A stretch of DNA of 64,000 nt from Gossypium raimondii (Eukaryota; Streptophyta; Magnoliopsida; Malvales; Malvaceae). Positions 1 to 12,543 of this stretch are shown here, piece after piece. A program made the translations under genes and the position numbers. The number at the start of each line of letters is the position of its first letter. Positions within the stretch are counted from its first letter, which is position 1. The DNA lies in assembly GCF_025698545.1 (NCBI RefSeq), contig NC_068571.1, forward strand, positions 45,355,733-45,419,732, given 5' to 3'. The notes beneath the pieces were generated by a model. It had not been told where the DNA came from. It saw only the letters and a list, made by a program, of their open reading frames with translations, and did not search any database.

Positions 1-123
1 CTTGATATTAGCACGCTTGATAGAGAGTTTAACAATGACCAAATCAAGTTTAATTTTTTTTAAGTTGAATTTGAGTAGATTGCACAAGAATAAAAAATTG
101 CATATGGCCTATATTTGACATAC

Positions 124-2645
124 TTGAGTTAGGAAAGCGCAAGATGGGTCAGGCAAAGGGATTGAGTCACTAGAGCTCGCATTTGGATTTGATTGAGCTG
201 CTGCAGTGGCGGTAGCTCTTGAAGGAATCATTGGCGGTAGTGCAGTTGCCAAAAAGGGTGGTGGAAGGTGCAATAGAGGAGGAAGAGATTGGGAAGCATT
301 GGGAGGCGTGGCGGCGTTGATGTCTACCAATCCCATGCCCATTCCTAAAGCATGGTTAACTCCCATGCCGGCCATGATCCGACCTAAAAGAGACATTTGC
401 AGGTGCTGGTGGTGCTGCAAGCCTAGTGGCATCATCATCATTGGAGGGATGCTTCTCATACTCATCACTTGTACTTGTGCTTGAAGTTGTTTTAGGTATT
501 CAATTACTTCATCAAGCATTGAAGCTTTATCTGTCTATAATCATGTTAAAACCAAATTCTCAAACTCATCCATGTATATATATATATATATATATGATCA
601 AAATAAATCTATCTATACATATAGGTAAAAGAGATAAGTTTGCTAAATACAAGCAACGCAAAGGGTGCAAACAAAAAGCAAGCTACCAGGGGTTGATTTC
701 AGACTTGAGATATCAAAGTAAGATAAATTCCAATATTTACTACTTTGTTGAAGTCTTGAGAGTCAAATTTAATTATACCAAATTCAAGTCAAGTCATACC
801 TACTCAGTTGAGTGGTTAATTTAGCCCGTGAATCACTAACTTTGACACTAACATAGAAATAAAGATATTCATGTGCCGAATCAGGTCTATGCATGATATT
901 AATACTATACATAGTTGTCTAAATTCGACTATGCCCAAAATATGGGCTTTAAAATTGGTCTAAACCCACTCATATTCATAAATAATTAATTCAATTTCAT
1001 TTTTATTTTTGAAAATGTAATTAATTTTTAATATTTAATTTTAGGTTGTTAGTGTTGTATATTTAATTTTTCTTATCATATAAATTACATAATGTATAAA
1101 ATAAATGAAAATATATTTTAACTATAAAATGAGTAGGACCAGCTTTGAATATTTAACCCTGCTCACCTATATTTAAAATGCATCTTTCTTCTTTTTTTCA
1201 AGCTTAAAATGGTAAATTTTCAATTTAGGTCCTTTATAATCTATAAAATTTTAAATTAGTAATGATAAAATTGTATTTTGACCTTCTAAAATGATAAAAT
1301 ATTAATTTAACCCTTTAAAATTATAAAGATATAGACTATTAAAATAATAAAATTATATTTTTACTATCGTGAAAATATATATATAATTTAATTCCGACCA
1401 TAAAAAAAAAAAATTGGCTCCGCGACTGCTTACCTTGCTTGCATTTGGCACCAACTTTTGAAGAGCCTTCATCTTTTGATTAATTCTATCTCTTCGCTTC
1501 TGCCACAATGCAATATAAAAGGTTAGCCATAGCAATTGTTATAAAACCTTCAGGGAGAGATATTCTAAAAGTAAAATAATATTATCATATGGCATATTTA
1601 TTGATTATACGTAAATTAAAAATGTTTAATACTTCAATACTTAGAAATAATATATAATCATTTATCGATATAATAAAAATATAGAATTGAAATTTTACAT
1701 GCATAACAAAATATAATTATATTAATAAATACGACTGGAATTTTACCCTTTCAGACAGATTATGAGTAGCTGCTGCTCGACTTCGCCTTGTCGGATGAGA
1801 CCGTCCTGTTTCATCTCGGCTTTCCTACCAATTTTCAACGTTGTTCCCAAAGCAATTGTAATCAAATCGTTAACCCAAACAAAAAGAGTTTGTGTGTTTT
1901 CTTACCGATCCATCGTGACAACCAGAGTCCCCATCTGTGGTTTTGGTTTTCAAGCTTTGAAGAGATTCATCATGGGAACCCCAAGTCACCATTGTTGCAT
2001 CATTGTCAATCTTGTAAAACGTATCACAGCCGCATTCACTACGATCTGCTTTATCTTTTTGAATCCCACAACTTATATTGTGTTTCCTGCATTGATCCGA
2101 ATCTGAAGTCGGCTGTGCCCGTTTCTTTGTCAACCGCGCTGCTACCGACACCGGCGGCAATCGACTGGAGCTTTCGCTGCGGTTTCCTCCGGATGATGCA
2201 GCAATGGAACTTGTGTTTGCCGGGGTCTCATCCTGGTTGTGATATGTGGCTTGATGGACTATGGACTCTAATGTGTCATTTGACCTACATGTTGGCTTTG
2301 TTGGTGCAGTAGGAAGGAACCCACTGAACCCATGCATGGCTAGCTGCTGACCATATTGCCATGTTAGCTCTGCAACTTGATGGTTGGACCTGAATTACAA
2401 GCACAAAATAAGTTTTAAACATGTTAATTTGGATTCAAATCTGACATTGTATGAGATAAAAGCAAAAGGGCAGGCATGCAACATAGAGTAATAAGTTCTT
2501 ACACGGGGACGAGCTGCTGGTTTATATTATTACAAGGGTTGAACATGTGGAACGAAGATCTTTTGGTTTCTTCTTCATCTTCGACTTGTTGACGTCGTCG
2601 CCTTTGGTTTTTTAGATTCCAATTTGGTACTATACAGTGACTCAT
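124..2645 (-). CDS. UNE10: PIF/UNE10-type bHLH transcription factor (3' end beyond window)
   Basis: Nuclear bHLH factor of the phytochrome-interacting family, expected to bind G-box/E-box DNA and to be controlled by phytochrome in light. Exons in transcript order: 2645-2503, 2389-1906, 1824-1747, 1499-1434 and 534-124; all joins are GT-AG and keep frame. Seen: an N-terminal active-phyB-binding motif (ELTWQYGQ) in exon 2, the motif TLESIVHQA, a basic region ([24 protein letters not shown]) split across exons 3 and 4, and helix 2 ([21 protein letters not shown]) opening exon 5, followed by a Met/Pro/Gly-rich tail. Two consecutive bHLH exons of 78 and 66 bp are typical of the family. The last exon stops in phase 0 at a CAA|GTATGT donor, so the C-terminal exon lies left of position 1. 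The tail and start resemble UNE10/PIF8 more than PIF1/3/4. Family certain, exact orthologue probable. Confidence 0.9.
1203..1428 (-). repeat. Dispersed AT-rich element, copy 1 (in bHLH intron)
   Basis: AT-rich stretch ending TTGGCTCCGCGACTG, inside the intron between bHLH exons 4 and 5. The same phrases (aattatatttttactatcgt, atataatttaatt, and a terminal 'gcc-actg' end) recur at 27297-27402 in the same orientation and, inverted, at 53861-54081 and 54291-54480. No coding capacity. Probably a non-autonomous element or a worn LTR fragment. Its GC-rich end touches the splice donor of exon 4. Confidence 0.55.
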
Positions 2646-5600
2646 GATGATGATGATTTGATTCTTTGAAACTCTCTTTCTCTTTTGTTTTGTTTCAATC
2701 TGCAGCTTTTGAGGTTGAGTTTGGAGTTAGAAGTTACGAGTTTAAACTGTCTTATGGGGTCCCGTTTTTGGATGTCAATTGATTTGATTTGACACACAAC
2801 ATGTGGTAGCCAATGGTTGCCATAAGGCTGCCTTTGCCATCGCTTTCGACTGTCTTATTTATCTTTTTAAGAGACATACAAGAGAATCATTTTCTTGTAA
2901 TTACTATCAAAGCTCTTATTATTTCCATACACACTTACTAAAGATTGATTATTCTTTTTTTTTATATATATTAATGAAGACCTTAAAAGAATTAAAATAT
3001 TTTTAGTTGAAATTCTGTAAAAGCTAAATGGTTTTACCATTTTTCTATCTAAGCCTTTGAATATATAAAAATTGTAAAGTTTATACATTGTGTTTGATGA
3101 ATTAGAAAATGCTTAATTGAGATATACAAGTAGACAATCAGTACAATTTAATTTGTCCAAAATTTCCCCTCTTCTTCTTATTTTTAAAAGAAAAATTATA
3201 GAAATTTTCAAAAATCTTAATTCACCTCTGTTAGGATAGTTACTGTTCGTAGGCCGAGCTCGCATGACGGGATCACAGACTGAGCTCACACGATGAGATC
3301 GTAGGTTGAGCTCGCAGCTCGCTTGCTAAGCTTGCTTCCTTGCGATGTTATGCGTGCATAAGAACGCATAACATTTGCTCAACCTAGAGTAAGGTATGTG
3401 TCTATACGTATGAAACCTACTTGGCATGTCATTTCAATTAACAGTAATCATATAATATAAATAGACAAACATCAAAATATATATAGAGAGAGAGAGAAAA
3501 AGACCTCAAGAACCCCTTAAAATATCAAAATAATAAAATTTGAGTGTAACAAATTGAAATAAATCTTTATTATTTTGATATTTTAAGTTTTGTGTTTGCA
3601 TACGCATTTTCTTATCAACATGACAATTTAAATTTTATTTACTGTTCATTAAATATGTGAAAACTAATAAATCTAAATTTAAATTAATTAAAAAGTGAAC
3701 GAATAATACATATGGAAATAATTCAATTAAAATATCAAAGTAAATAAATACATATAATTTGAAGCCATCCACGTGTCAAATTTATAAGCTATCCTCATAT
3801 GATTATTTTCTTTAGGTCTCATTTTAAATATTACTAACTTTTAATGAAACATTTGTTTTACACATTTAATATTTAATTAATTTTTAAATATTATAATTTA
3901 ATATATCTTGTTTGAATTATTGAATATAATAAAAGAAGATATTAATTTATCAATTCAAATATTATAATAGAAAATTTTCAAATAATAACATACAACATAG
4001 TTTTACCTTAAGTAATTAATGCAAAATAGCATTATTCAAAATAATAATTAATTAACTCTAATATTAATAAAGAGATAATTATTCGTGACTATATATATCA
4101 TTAGATGCTAGGATTTACGTGATGAAAATAGATATGACATAAATGCGTATGGTGTGGGAGTCCCTCGCAAGTTCCCTCTCTATAACAAAATACACTTAAT
4201 TTATGAATACACACATATGCAATGAGGTATAACCACCCGTGGGAACCCCTCGTGAGGGCTCTTTTCACAAATACATAAACATACCGGATGGTAACCATCC
4301 ACGAGAGTGGTTGCCTATGGGTGTGAGAACAAAGACATTGGGCGGTAACCGTTCGTGAACATCAATTGAAGTAAATTTGCAAGAAATAAAGGTTTGATCA
4401 AATAGTCTCAAATAGTACACAGGTATAAATTTCTAAGTTATAAAAAGCCTCAAATAGTAAACGGGTATAAATGCCCGTGAGTATCAATTAAGCCCTTTTT
4501 ATTTTAGCACCCAATTGAATCTCTAAACAGACGATTGACTAGCAAAACCCTTTGATCAACGTTAACAGTTAAAAACTAATGGAAATATTATAGCAAAATA
4601 AAAAAAAAATCAAAAAGAAATTACAATTTCAACATTTGGTGGTTGAGATGATAATTGTTAATGACCATGTCTTACTTATCGAAATTATCAAATCAAGAAT
4701 TTAATTGAATGAAAAAATTGATTTTAAATTCTTGAAAGATATTTTATACATTTAAACCTATTTGTTGAATGATACAAGTGCTGATGCAACCTTAATAATC
4801 AACATTCAATCATTCCGTTTTGTAACCTTCATGATCCATTTGATTGATGTTGATCAATTCATAATTAAAACTCAATTTATTATATGATATTATTAGGTTT
4901 GTTGAAATTACTATCAAGTTTCTCACAGTAAAATAGTTTATTATTCTTTGCGGCTTCGATTCATAAAAGAAAAGGTACTAATTATCAATATAAAGGAAAT
5001 AAAATATTTGGAAATATATTCTTATAAAACAGCAGTGACAGTCAATCAGATACTATAATGGAATCTTAATTTTCTTGGAGATTTATTTGATCTCCAAAAT
5101 GTTGCAAGATCATAGCTTTTAAAAGGATTTTCTTTGGAATTAATATTTTAAAAAATAAAATATTCCACATCCACTCATTATCAATTATTTATATGAAAGA
5201 CGGAAAGAAATTTTACTCATTTCATGTCCTATTGTCGGTAGAGGTATATTTGTTCATCCTTTGGACAACATCCGCTTCTCATTCTTATTTAAAATAATTT
5301 TATTATAAAACATTTACATTAGTGTAAATTTTAAATAGTTTTACCTTTTTTATATCTCATTGTACGATTAATATTGTAACGATTCAACCATTGTATTTTA
5401 TATTTACTTCATATAGATCATGTATGTCAAATTTAATGTAAATTAGGATCACAACTTGATCTAATCTATAAACCGACCAAATTGGGGCAACACTTTCTTT
5501 CTTTCAATTATATGCCGTCCTTGTCGATTGGGATAAGTTTTAATTAATACTACGTATATGGATTTTTTTTGGTTTGAGACATAAGGTTATATATAATTTT

Positions 5601-7435
5601 AATTTTGTGTAATTTTATATATGAAATATTAGTTTGATTCAGTTTTCACAAATCACTAATAAAATTACTGTTTTAGCATCACTTTATATTTATATATTAC
5701 ATAAAAAATATATATTTATCTGACATAATATGCTACAGATGATAATAATAATAATGGTACACAAGCACAAGTAGAACTGTTGATAAGAATACTTTCCAAG
5801 TTGCAAGCCATAAAAGAGTTATTATATTATTTAATGAATTTAAAAATATGAGTGTCTCATTTTATATAAATCATATACGATTTTATCTATAAATCCGTAA
5901 GTTACCTTCTCAAAGAAAAAAATCTAATTAAAATTAATCTAATTTTTGTTTACAAATCACAAAAATGTGGGCCAAAGGAAAACTGAAATTCATTTCCAGG
6001 CAACAGCTGCATTAGATTTCGATTTGTTCTCAACCAGACATTGGTGGTAATGAAACGTGAAACTGCCACGTGGACCTATAGTAATGAGCCAGATTTATCC
6101 CCTTCGATATCTTGCATTAGATTTGACAATGAATCTCAACGCTCCCTCGTACCTAATCTGTGGACCCAAAAAATAATACCAATACTTTCTAATTTATTAA
6201 ATCTTTTATAACTTAATTTTATTTTCATCAAAAGAAAATAACTTAAAATGTTTTTGTTTTAATAAACCCATTCAATACCAGATGGTCCTATTTGTTGAAT
6301 TTAAAGATAGTGAATAGGCAAAAATCTACCCAAAACAAGAACATTGAGAATTGAAAAATCGATTAAAAATTAGATTTTTTATATTTTAATTTAAGAAAAG
6401 AAAATTATTTGTTATTTTATTGAAGATGTCTTGGTTAGTGCATAAAATACAAATCCCATTTAATTAAGATTTATATTTGATTATTCGTCTGAAAATTTTC
6501 ATATTAATAAAGTTAATGAATCATATATTATCAATTTAATTTAATTTAAAATATTATTAGATCAAGATGATTCAAATAAATTTAATCATATATTTATTAA
6601 AATATTTATAACATCCACCACCAATCCTAAACTATTTATCAAGCAAATGATCATGTATCAAAGTAGTCACCAAACCCTAAACAATGGTAAATATAACAAC
6701 TTAAATATTCAATCCTCACAAAATTAACATTTAATATTTCCGCTTATTGTTTATTAAACTTTAATTCAATTGGTATGGTTATTATTAGAAAATATGTAAG
6801 TTTAATGTGCTTAAAATAGTAAGTATTTTGAAAATAAAATACACGGTGGCATTGTGATTATGAGACCAAATAAGGAATCAAAGCTTTTAGGGTTAATTTT
6901 GAATTAATGTTTTTTAAATCAGATTGGTGTCAGACCACCAGTTTGTCGGTCCAATCGATCTGATTAAAAAATTCAAAAAAATAAAAATTTGGTTTAACCA
7001 ATTCAACTACCCAGTTCAATCAGTCTGTATTGATTTTTGGGTCAATCAATTCAAAGTTTCTCTCTGAATCGATATCTTAACCGTTTTCTAGTCTAACCGA
7101 TTCGAGCAATTGGTCCAATTCAAAAAACATTGCTTAATAAGGTAAATGAGAGAGAAGAGGAACACAAACAACGGGGTAAGAGTGTGACTTTGAAAATGTT
7201 AAAACATGTACTAAAGCAACCTCGTTTTGGCTTTACTTTTTACGATATTCAACTTAATTCAATAATAAACCTTTAAATTTTTTTTTTAATTTTGGTAAAA
7301 CCAGATACCTAAATTATAATTTTGTAACCATTATGAGCGTTTTAACTGTTATCTAATCTAATCAAGAATTAACAGCTATGGATAAAAAAAAAAAAGAGTT
7401 AACACGTAATTGGTCTAGCATTCCAAAACTGTGAA
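2646..7435. other. Intergenic, AT-rich, worn repeats
   Basis: No supportable gene. The first 100 to 200 bases upstream of 2645 must hold the bHLH 5' UTR and promoter. A GC-rich patch of short repeats lies at 3248-3335 and a TATA-like ATATAAATAG at about 3457, possibly part of an old LTR. At 4140-4480 short phrases recur (aaccatccacgagagtggttg; ctcaaatagta...gggtataaat), which looks like decayed retroelement DNA. At 6910-7130 there is a stretch rich in 'accgatt/aaccaatt' phrases, resembling the element at 56323-56599. The remainder is simple AT-rich DNA. Confidence 0.6.
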
Positions 7436-8890
7436 AAAAATACTTTCCTGATAGGGATATCTTTCATTCGAAAACTGTGGAAAAATCATCGTTTGCATGG
7501 TCTAGTACTATTCTAGCTGTGTTGCGTAAGTTGGCTATTGGATTCTTTTGGCAGGTTGGAAGGGGCTCGTCTATCCGAATATGGCATGATGGGTGGGGGT
7601 TGGAAGGTTTGGATGGCCATTCGTTGAGCTATAATGGTGTGTTGCCAAGGGAGGCGGTGGTTAGTGAGTTGTTGCGGACGGATGGTGGGGGTGGGATAGG
7701 GAGTTGGTGCGGCAGGCTTTTACATTGGATGTGGCAGAGCGCATCCTTTCTATCCCGATGACTAGCCTGGGCCCAGCTGATACACTTGTTTGGAGCCACT
7801 CCCCAAATAGTTGTTATAATTGGTTATTGCTTCAGGGTGTAGGTTTCGGTCCATATGGTTTCTTTAGGAAGGCCATCTGGAAAGTGCAAACCCTCCCAAA
7901 GATCAAGGTTTTCACATAGCGGGTTGGACATGAGCTCTTGCCTACAACAGCTAAGATTGCCTCGATTCCCCTTGCTAATGATGCTAGCTATCAAAGATGT
8001 GGGTTTCCAGCTAAGACCATCCTACATGCCTTGAGGAACTACTAGGTATCACATGACACCCTTGTTTTAGCTGGCCTGGATAATGCTCTGTTGAATGCAT
8101 GTGTGTTTAGTTGCATAGATTGGTTGGAAATGGCCATGCGGTCACTTGACAAAGCTGCCTTTATAGACCTTTTGGTGCTCCTTTGGAATTTATGGAATGT
8201 CCATGATAATGCGGTCATGATAATTTGGAATTTATAGCACGGTACCTCATGTCATTTTAGCTTCAGGCGAGGGAGCTAAATGAAGCATTTTGTGCCCATT
8301 AACTTGACTCATGCCTCCATGCTACCACTGAGGATGCGTGAGGTTCAGTGGTCTCCGCCCATCCAAGGGGTCTTCAAGGTGAATGTTGATCTGGCCTGAG
8401 ATCCGGTGGCTAGATGAATGGGCATTGGACTGGTGATTCAGGATTCGGATGGTTTTCTGCGTGACAGATGTACGCAAAGGGTGGTTGAGTGCATGAAACC
8501 AGCTTGGGTGGAGGCTGGTGCAGTTATAGGTGGGTTTCTTTTGCCACATTCCATGGGCTTTCGTCAAGTGATGTTGTCTCACTTGTTAATAAACTTTGAT
8601 CTGATTGTCTTGATTTATCTATTTCTGGCCATTTTTTGTTGAAGACCAAAAACTTGGATGTTTTATTTGACTCGTTGGTTTCTTCTTATGTAGCCTATTC
8701 AAGTAATAAAGTTGAGACCATCTTAGTCGTGTGGGCTTATAGGGTGAGGATACTCTCACGTTTGGGTTAGATTTCCCTTTCTCTATTCATGACCCTGTGA
8801 TCAATGATGTTTCGAGTTATGAACGAAGGACTAACCTTCATGGCCTTTTGCTCTAAAAAGCAGTATAGGTACCCGATTTAAAAAAAGTGT
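7436..8890 (+). mobile_element. 5'-truncated LINE ORF2 remnant (zf-RVT and RNase H region)
   Basis: Decayed C-terminal part of a plant non-LTR retrotransposon ORF2. In frame from 7436 the sequence reads KYFPDRDIFHSKTVEKSS, then WQVGRGSSIRIWHDGWG, the signature just before the zinc-binding zf-RVT domain. From about 7790 (DTLVWSHSPNSCYNW, then AIWKVQTLPKIKVF) the zf-RVT domain follows in another frame. The RNase H-like domain starts near 8375 (FKVNVDLA, GIGLVIQDSDGFL) and has stop codons. The end is a short A-rich tail at about 8880-8890. The reverse transcriptase itself is missing. Several frame changes and stops make it a dead copy. Confidence 0.8.
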
Positions 8891-10084
8891 AGTTTGATGG
8901 CTTATTATTCAATTAAGCCATATATTTACGGAAATGTTATTTAAAATGTTTTTATTCACTATTTTATTATTAGCCTTAGTTTATGTTGCCATTTCTTGTC
9001 ACAATGGAGGCACTTGGACATACATATTGGTTTCTTATGTTTTTATAACTTTTTGTACATGATTGCGTTATTAGCAATTAGAAGTGTACATTTATTTTAA
9101 AAATTAAATTAGTTTGAAGGGGTTGAGTGTCTGGTGCCTATGATATAGGCATTACTATTTCACGTTTCTTTCCCTTTTTGTTGTCACCATCTAGAGTAAA
9201 AGGAAAGCTTGTTTATATAACGAAAAAACCAAAAGATGTATCTTTTCATGATTTTCTCCTTTTAGAATTTGTCATGAATGCATTTTGCCTTCCCATAAAA
9301 CCATGTTTTGATTTGATATGCAAGAATTGAATGAATGAAGGGGAATGGTGATCATGCTATATGATGAGGCAGCTTTGAGTGGTGAATCTATTTGACGATT
9401 TATTTATTGGTTCTGAAATAGAATAGTGAAGTCTTCATGCACAAGGCACTATTTCCTAAACTGTTAGACAAATGTATTATTGATTGGTACCCTAATTGCG
9501 CCTGAAACATTAAGCTAATGTGCTAGATTCTTACGAGGAATGTCGGGGTCCTCCACAATTATTCCTGTTGGGCAAGTGAGATTTCTTTTTATGCTGAAAG
9601 CAATTTTCATTCTGGCGATGAATCTTCATTCCGAATTTGATGTTGCGAGTGCTAGGGATTGTTTAAAGCGTTACAGTGATATGCACCATGCTTTAAAGTA
9701 GAATAAGCTTTCTTGGAATATTTGAAGCAGTAGAAGGCACCGAAAGGGAAAAAGAAAGTCAAGTGTCTCATTTTAATTTATTTTCGTTTGGGAAGGGGAG
9801 GCTGTATAGATACCATTGAAAGTGTTAATAGAATGGATGTCTGGGTCATTATGCCACATATGGCATCAACTTTTTCATGGGAAACATCTACTTAGATTTC
9901 TATTTTGGCAGTTAGTATAGCAGTTCTCATTTATTGTAGAAATTGAGAGATGGGTCTCTAAAATGTCCCTTGTAATGAAAACAAGCTTTGCGCTTTGCAT
10001 GGTAACCACACTAGTTATAAACCTGATTGGACCAGTTTCCTTAATGCTCGAATTACCCTTTCTTCATTTTTAGTTCAGAATCCA

Positions 10085-10265
10085 CGACTTTAAAGTAGAT
10101 AACTTTATGAAAAAGGTAAACGTTGGTTGTGTATTATTCCTTGAATGAGCGTCTATTTATACACACAAATTATCAACAAAAACTTCTAGGAGGTAATTCA
10201 AATAAATTCAAAATTCAAACAAGAAATCTAGTTACCAATTGACTTGGTCGGTCAATACATTCCCT
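10085..10265 (+). repeat. Dispersed repeat, copy A (empty site for MITE)
   Basis: Shares with 11398-11705 the ordered phrases tttatgaaaaag, tctatttatacacac, gtaattcaaat, caagaaatc and ggtcagtcaata-like blocks. The region resembles LTR or leader DNA (a TATTTATACA core). No coding capacity. Copy A lacks the 139-bp insert found in copy B, so it serves as an empty-site reference. Confidence 0.55.
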
Positions 10266-11397
10266 CAAGGTTATAGAGCAACACCTAACTTATTAAGGTC
10301 ACACATGAAGGTTACTTTGAGTAGTGCTTTTTCAAGTATGTCAGAAGTGGGATGAGATCCGGTTGCTTGAATGGATAAATGATGACTAGATGTGGGAAAA
10401 GATGGATTGATTTTATTTTTTTCGAGAATAGGTGATGGGAGAAGTTTGTAGTGAAGATGGGTGAGTTTTATAGGTAAGGTTAAGAGATTGATGGGAAAAA
10501 GAAGAGTTCAAATTTAAGTATGAAATACTTGAATTTGATGAACTTTCTTTGGGCATGATAAAAGTTGATGAAGTTTGGCATCTTGTTGAAATTTGTGTAC
10601 TTGACTACTGATGATGGGATTTGCAATTTCTAGTGAAATAAGTGGAGAGGAGTCGATAATTGAGCTAAATATTATTGATAGGAGATTTTCGGATAAGACA
10701 TTAAAATTCCTATTGTTATTTGAAATATGTTACTTAATTTTAGAGAAAATATTTTTGAAAGAAAAAATGTCTAAAAAAATTTGGCATCTCTAATTTTTTT
10801 TATTTTATATTGTATCAAAACATTGATGACGGTGGTGAGCCATAGAGAATCTTAAATAAGCACATGGTTGAAAATTTGTTTCAAGTTTGTTTATTATATG
10901 ATTTAAGCCATGTGTAACAAGGCAACCAAAATCTTGTAATACTTCGTAATTTAGTTTACCACCGAACAATTTGTGATAAGAGAAATCATTTTGAAGAAGT
11001 GTTATGAATAAATGGTTTACAAGTTAAACTACATGATGGCAGGCGAAGCTCCAAAAAGTAGATGAGACGAATGCTTGGTGTAATACATTTTCGGTTGTTT
11101 CAATTATGTGTCCACAATGTTCAGCAAGAGCAACACTTTGTGGGGGGTGTAGGGTGAATATTTGAGATGCTCTATACTTCGGGAAGAAATATAGGGTCCT
11201 AGACTCTGGAATTCATCACCATCATAGGTATAAGGATGAAAATTTTGAAATATTAACTTGATTTCATTTTTTTAGTTTTAGGGTGTATAGTCAAATGCAT
11301 TGGCCGAGACATTTGAATATGTTAACTATGGTTGGGTTGGAGGTGAGAAAAAAAAGGCTAGAGTACCAAGACTCTCGTGGAAGAATTTTCAAGAATT

Positions 11398-11705
11398 TGA
11401 TACCTTTATGAAAAAGATAACTAAGGGTGGATTTAGATGGGCGTTGCGTTTACCTGCGGTTAGTGTAAAAACAGCGGTGGTGGTGAGATTAGATACTGTA
11501 GCGTGAGACAAAAAATAAGCTAAACGCACCACACCGCACCCAATCGCCCATCCAAACCCACCCTAAGCTATGTAAGATTTCTTAAATGAACATCTATTTA
11601 TACATATAAACCATTAACAACACTCCTATATATATATATATATATATATAAGGTAATTCAAATTCAAATAAGAAAGCAGTTGTAAAATCAGTTGATCAGT
11701 CAATA
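11398..11705 (+). repeat. Dispersed repeat, copy B, carrying a nested MITE and (TA)n run
   Basis: Same ordered phrases as 10085-10265 (tttatgaaaaaga, catctatttatacata, ggtaattcaaat, aataagaaa, gatcagtcaata). It is interrupted at 11425-11563 by a MITE and expanded by a (TA)n tract at 11631-11651. The two copies lie about 1.3 kb apart in direct orientation and could be the ends of a decayed element, but no retroelement coding sequence was found between them. Confidence 0.5.
11425..11563. mobile_element. Tourist-like (PIF/Harbinger) MITE, 139 bp, TAA target duplication
   Basis: Starts GGGTGGATTTAGATGGGCG and ends CGCCCATCCAAACCCACCC, an imperfect terminal inverted repeat with the GGG start typical of PIF/Harbinger MITEs. 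It is flanked by TAA on both sides (11422-11424 and 11564-11566), matching the 3-bp TWA target choice of this superfamily. Internal sequence is short and GC-richer than its surroundings, with GCGG/ACCGC motifs. No coding capacity. Confidence 0.8.
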
Positions 11706-12543
11706 GAGTTATTTTTTTAGCTAACTCATTTCAAGTTTAAATATTAGCTTTTAGTTTAAAATATCTGATTGTTTAGTGTGCTTTCATGTAAGCAGTTCAT
11801 TTCATATATCTGGCCCTACTCCGTTTAAGATCCATGTGGGTGATTTGGACAAATTATATCAAAGGATTAAGTTTCTTATTCCTTTCCCATTTTTTATATC
11901 AATATAGTGAAATTATTTATAAAAGGAGCTGGCGGCACCTTCTAACATTTTGGTGCACCATTGATTTAGTAATCAGTTTACATTTTCTTTCTATGTTCAG
12001 CTAGTTGTTATATGGTATATTGCCCAGTGCCCATACAGTTTCGTATGCTATATTGGTCTAACCTTTTCTTTTGTTCTTTAGACTTATGAAAGGAGAAGAG
12101 AGAAAAAGAAAGAAGAGAAGAGAAGGGGAAAAAAGAAGAAAGTAAAAGAAATATATATATATAAGGACTAACTGTGCAATATGGCCTAAATTTCATCTGA
12201 AATGATAATATAATGTACCTCATATGACCAAAGTGTAACAAATCAAATCGATAAGATTAGTATCCATTTTAGGACCTTAAAAATTTTGTGATCAAAACAT
12301 AATTTAAACTTATGATTAAATCTGTAGTCTACCCAAATAAAAAAAGAAAAACGATCAGACGGAGAAAGAAAGTTTGGGAATTGTAGCATGCTACTGTGCT
12401 AGAATGTTAAAGCAGTGGGAGTACAACGTAGCCCTGATATTTTGCAATATATTTTTGCTACATCAGGTAATTAATTCTAGCATATTTTCCTTTAGAAGTG
12501 TTCATCTTGATAGTAAATTTTATTCAATTTATGGTAGTATGGT

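Larger units (their letters stand above)
8891..12543. other. Intergenic between LINE remnant and NAGLU 3' end
   Basis: No gene could be supported. Short open frames at 9127-9330, 10611-10793 and 11300-11506 have no recognisable domain and no plausible splice partners. The region holds two copies of one dispersed repeat (10085-10265 and 11398-11705), a Tourist-like MITE nested in the second, a (TA)n run at 11631-11651, and a GA-rich run near 12090-12150. The 3' UTR of the minus-strand NAGLU gene should occupy a few hundred bases below 12544. Confidence 0.55.

Noticed and set aside
1762..2312. Two overlapping plus-strand open frames
   Set aside because: Both are antisense shadows of bHLH exons 2 and 3.
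3229..3619. Possible solo copia LTR (TGTTAGG ... CTTATCAACA)
   Set aside because: Ends are only LTR-like, the flanking 5-mers do not match, and no second copy or coding remnant was seen.
9127..9330. Plus-strand open frame of 67 codons
   Set aside because: No domain, no promoter or splice context, and it lies in repeat-derived intergenic DNA.
10611..10793. Plus-strand open frame of 60 codons
   Set aside because: Length expected by chance in AT-rich DNA; no recognisable motif.
11300..11506. Plus-strand open frame of 68 codons
   Set aside because: It runs into the MITE and ends there; no motif.
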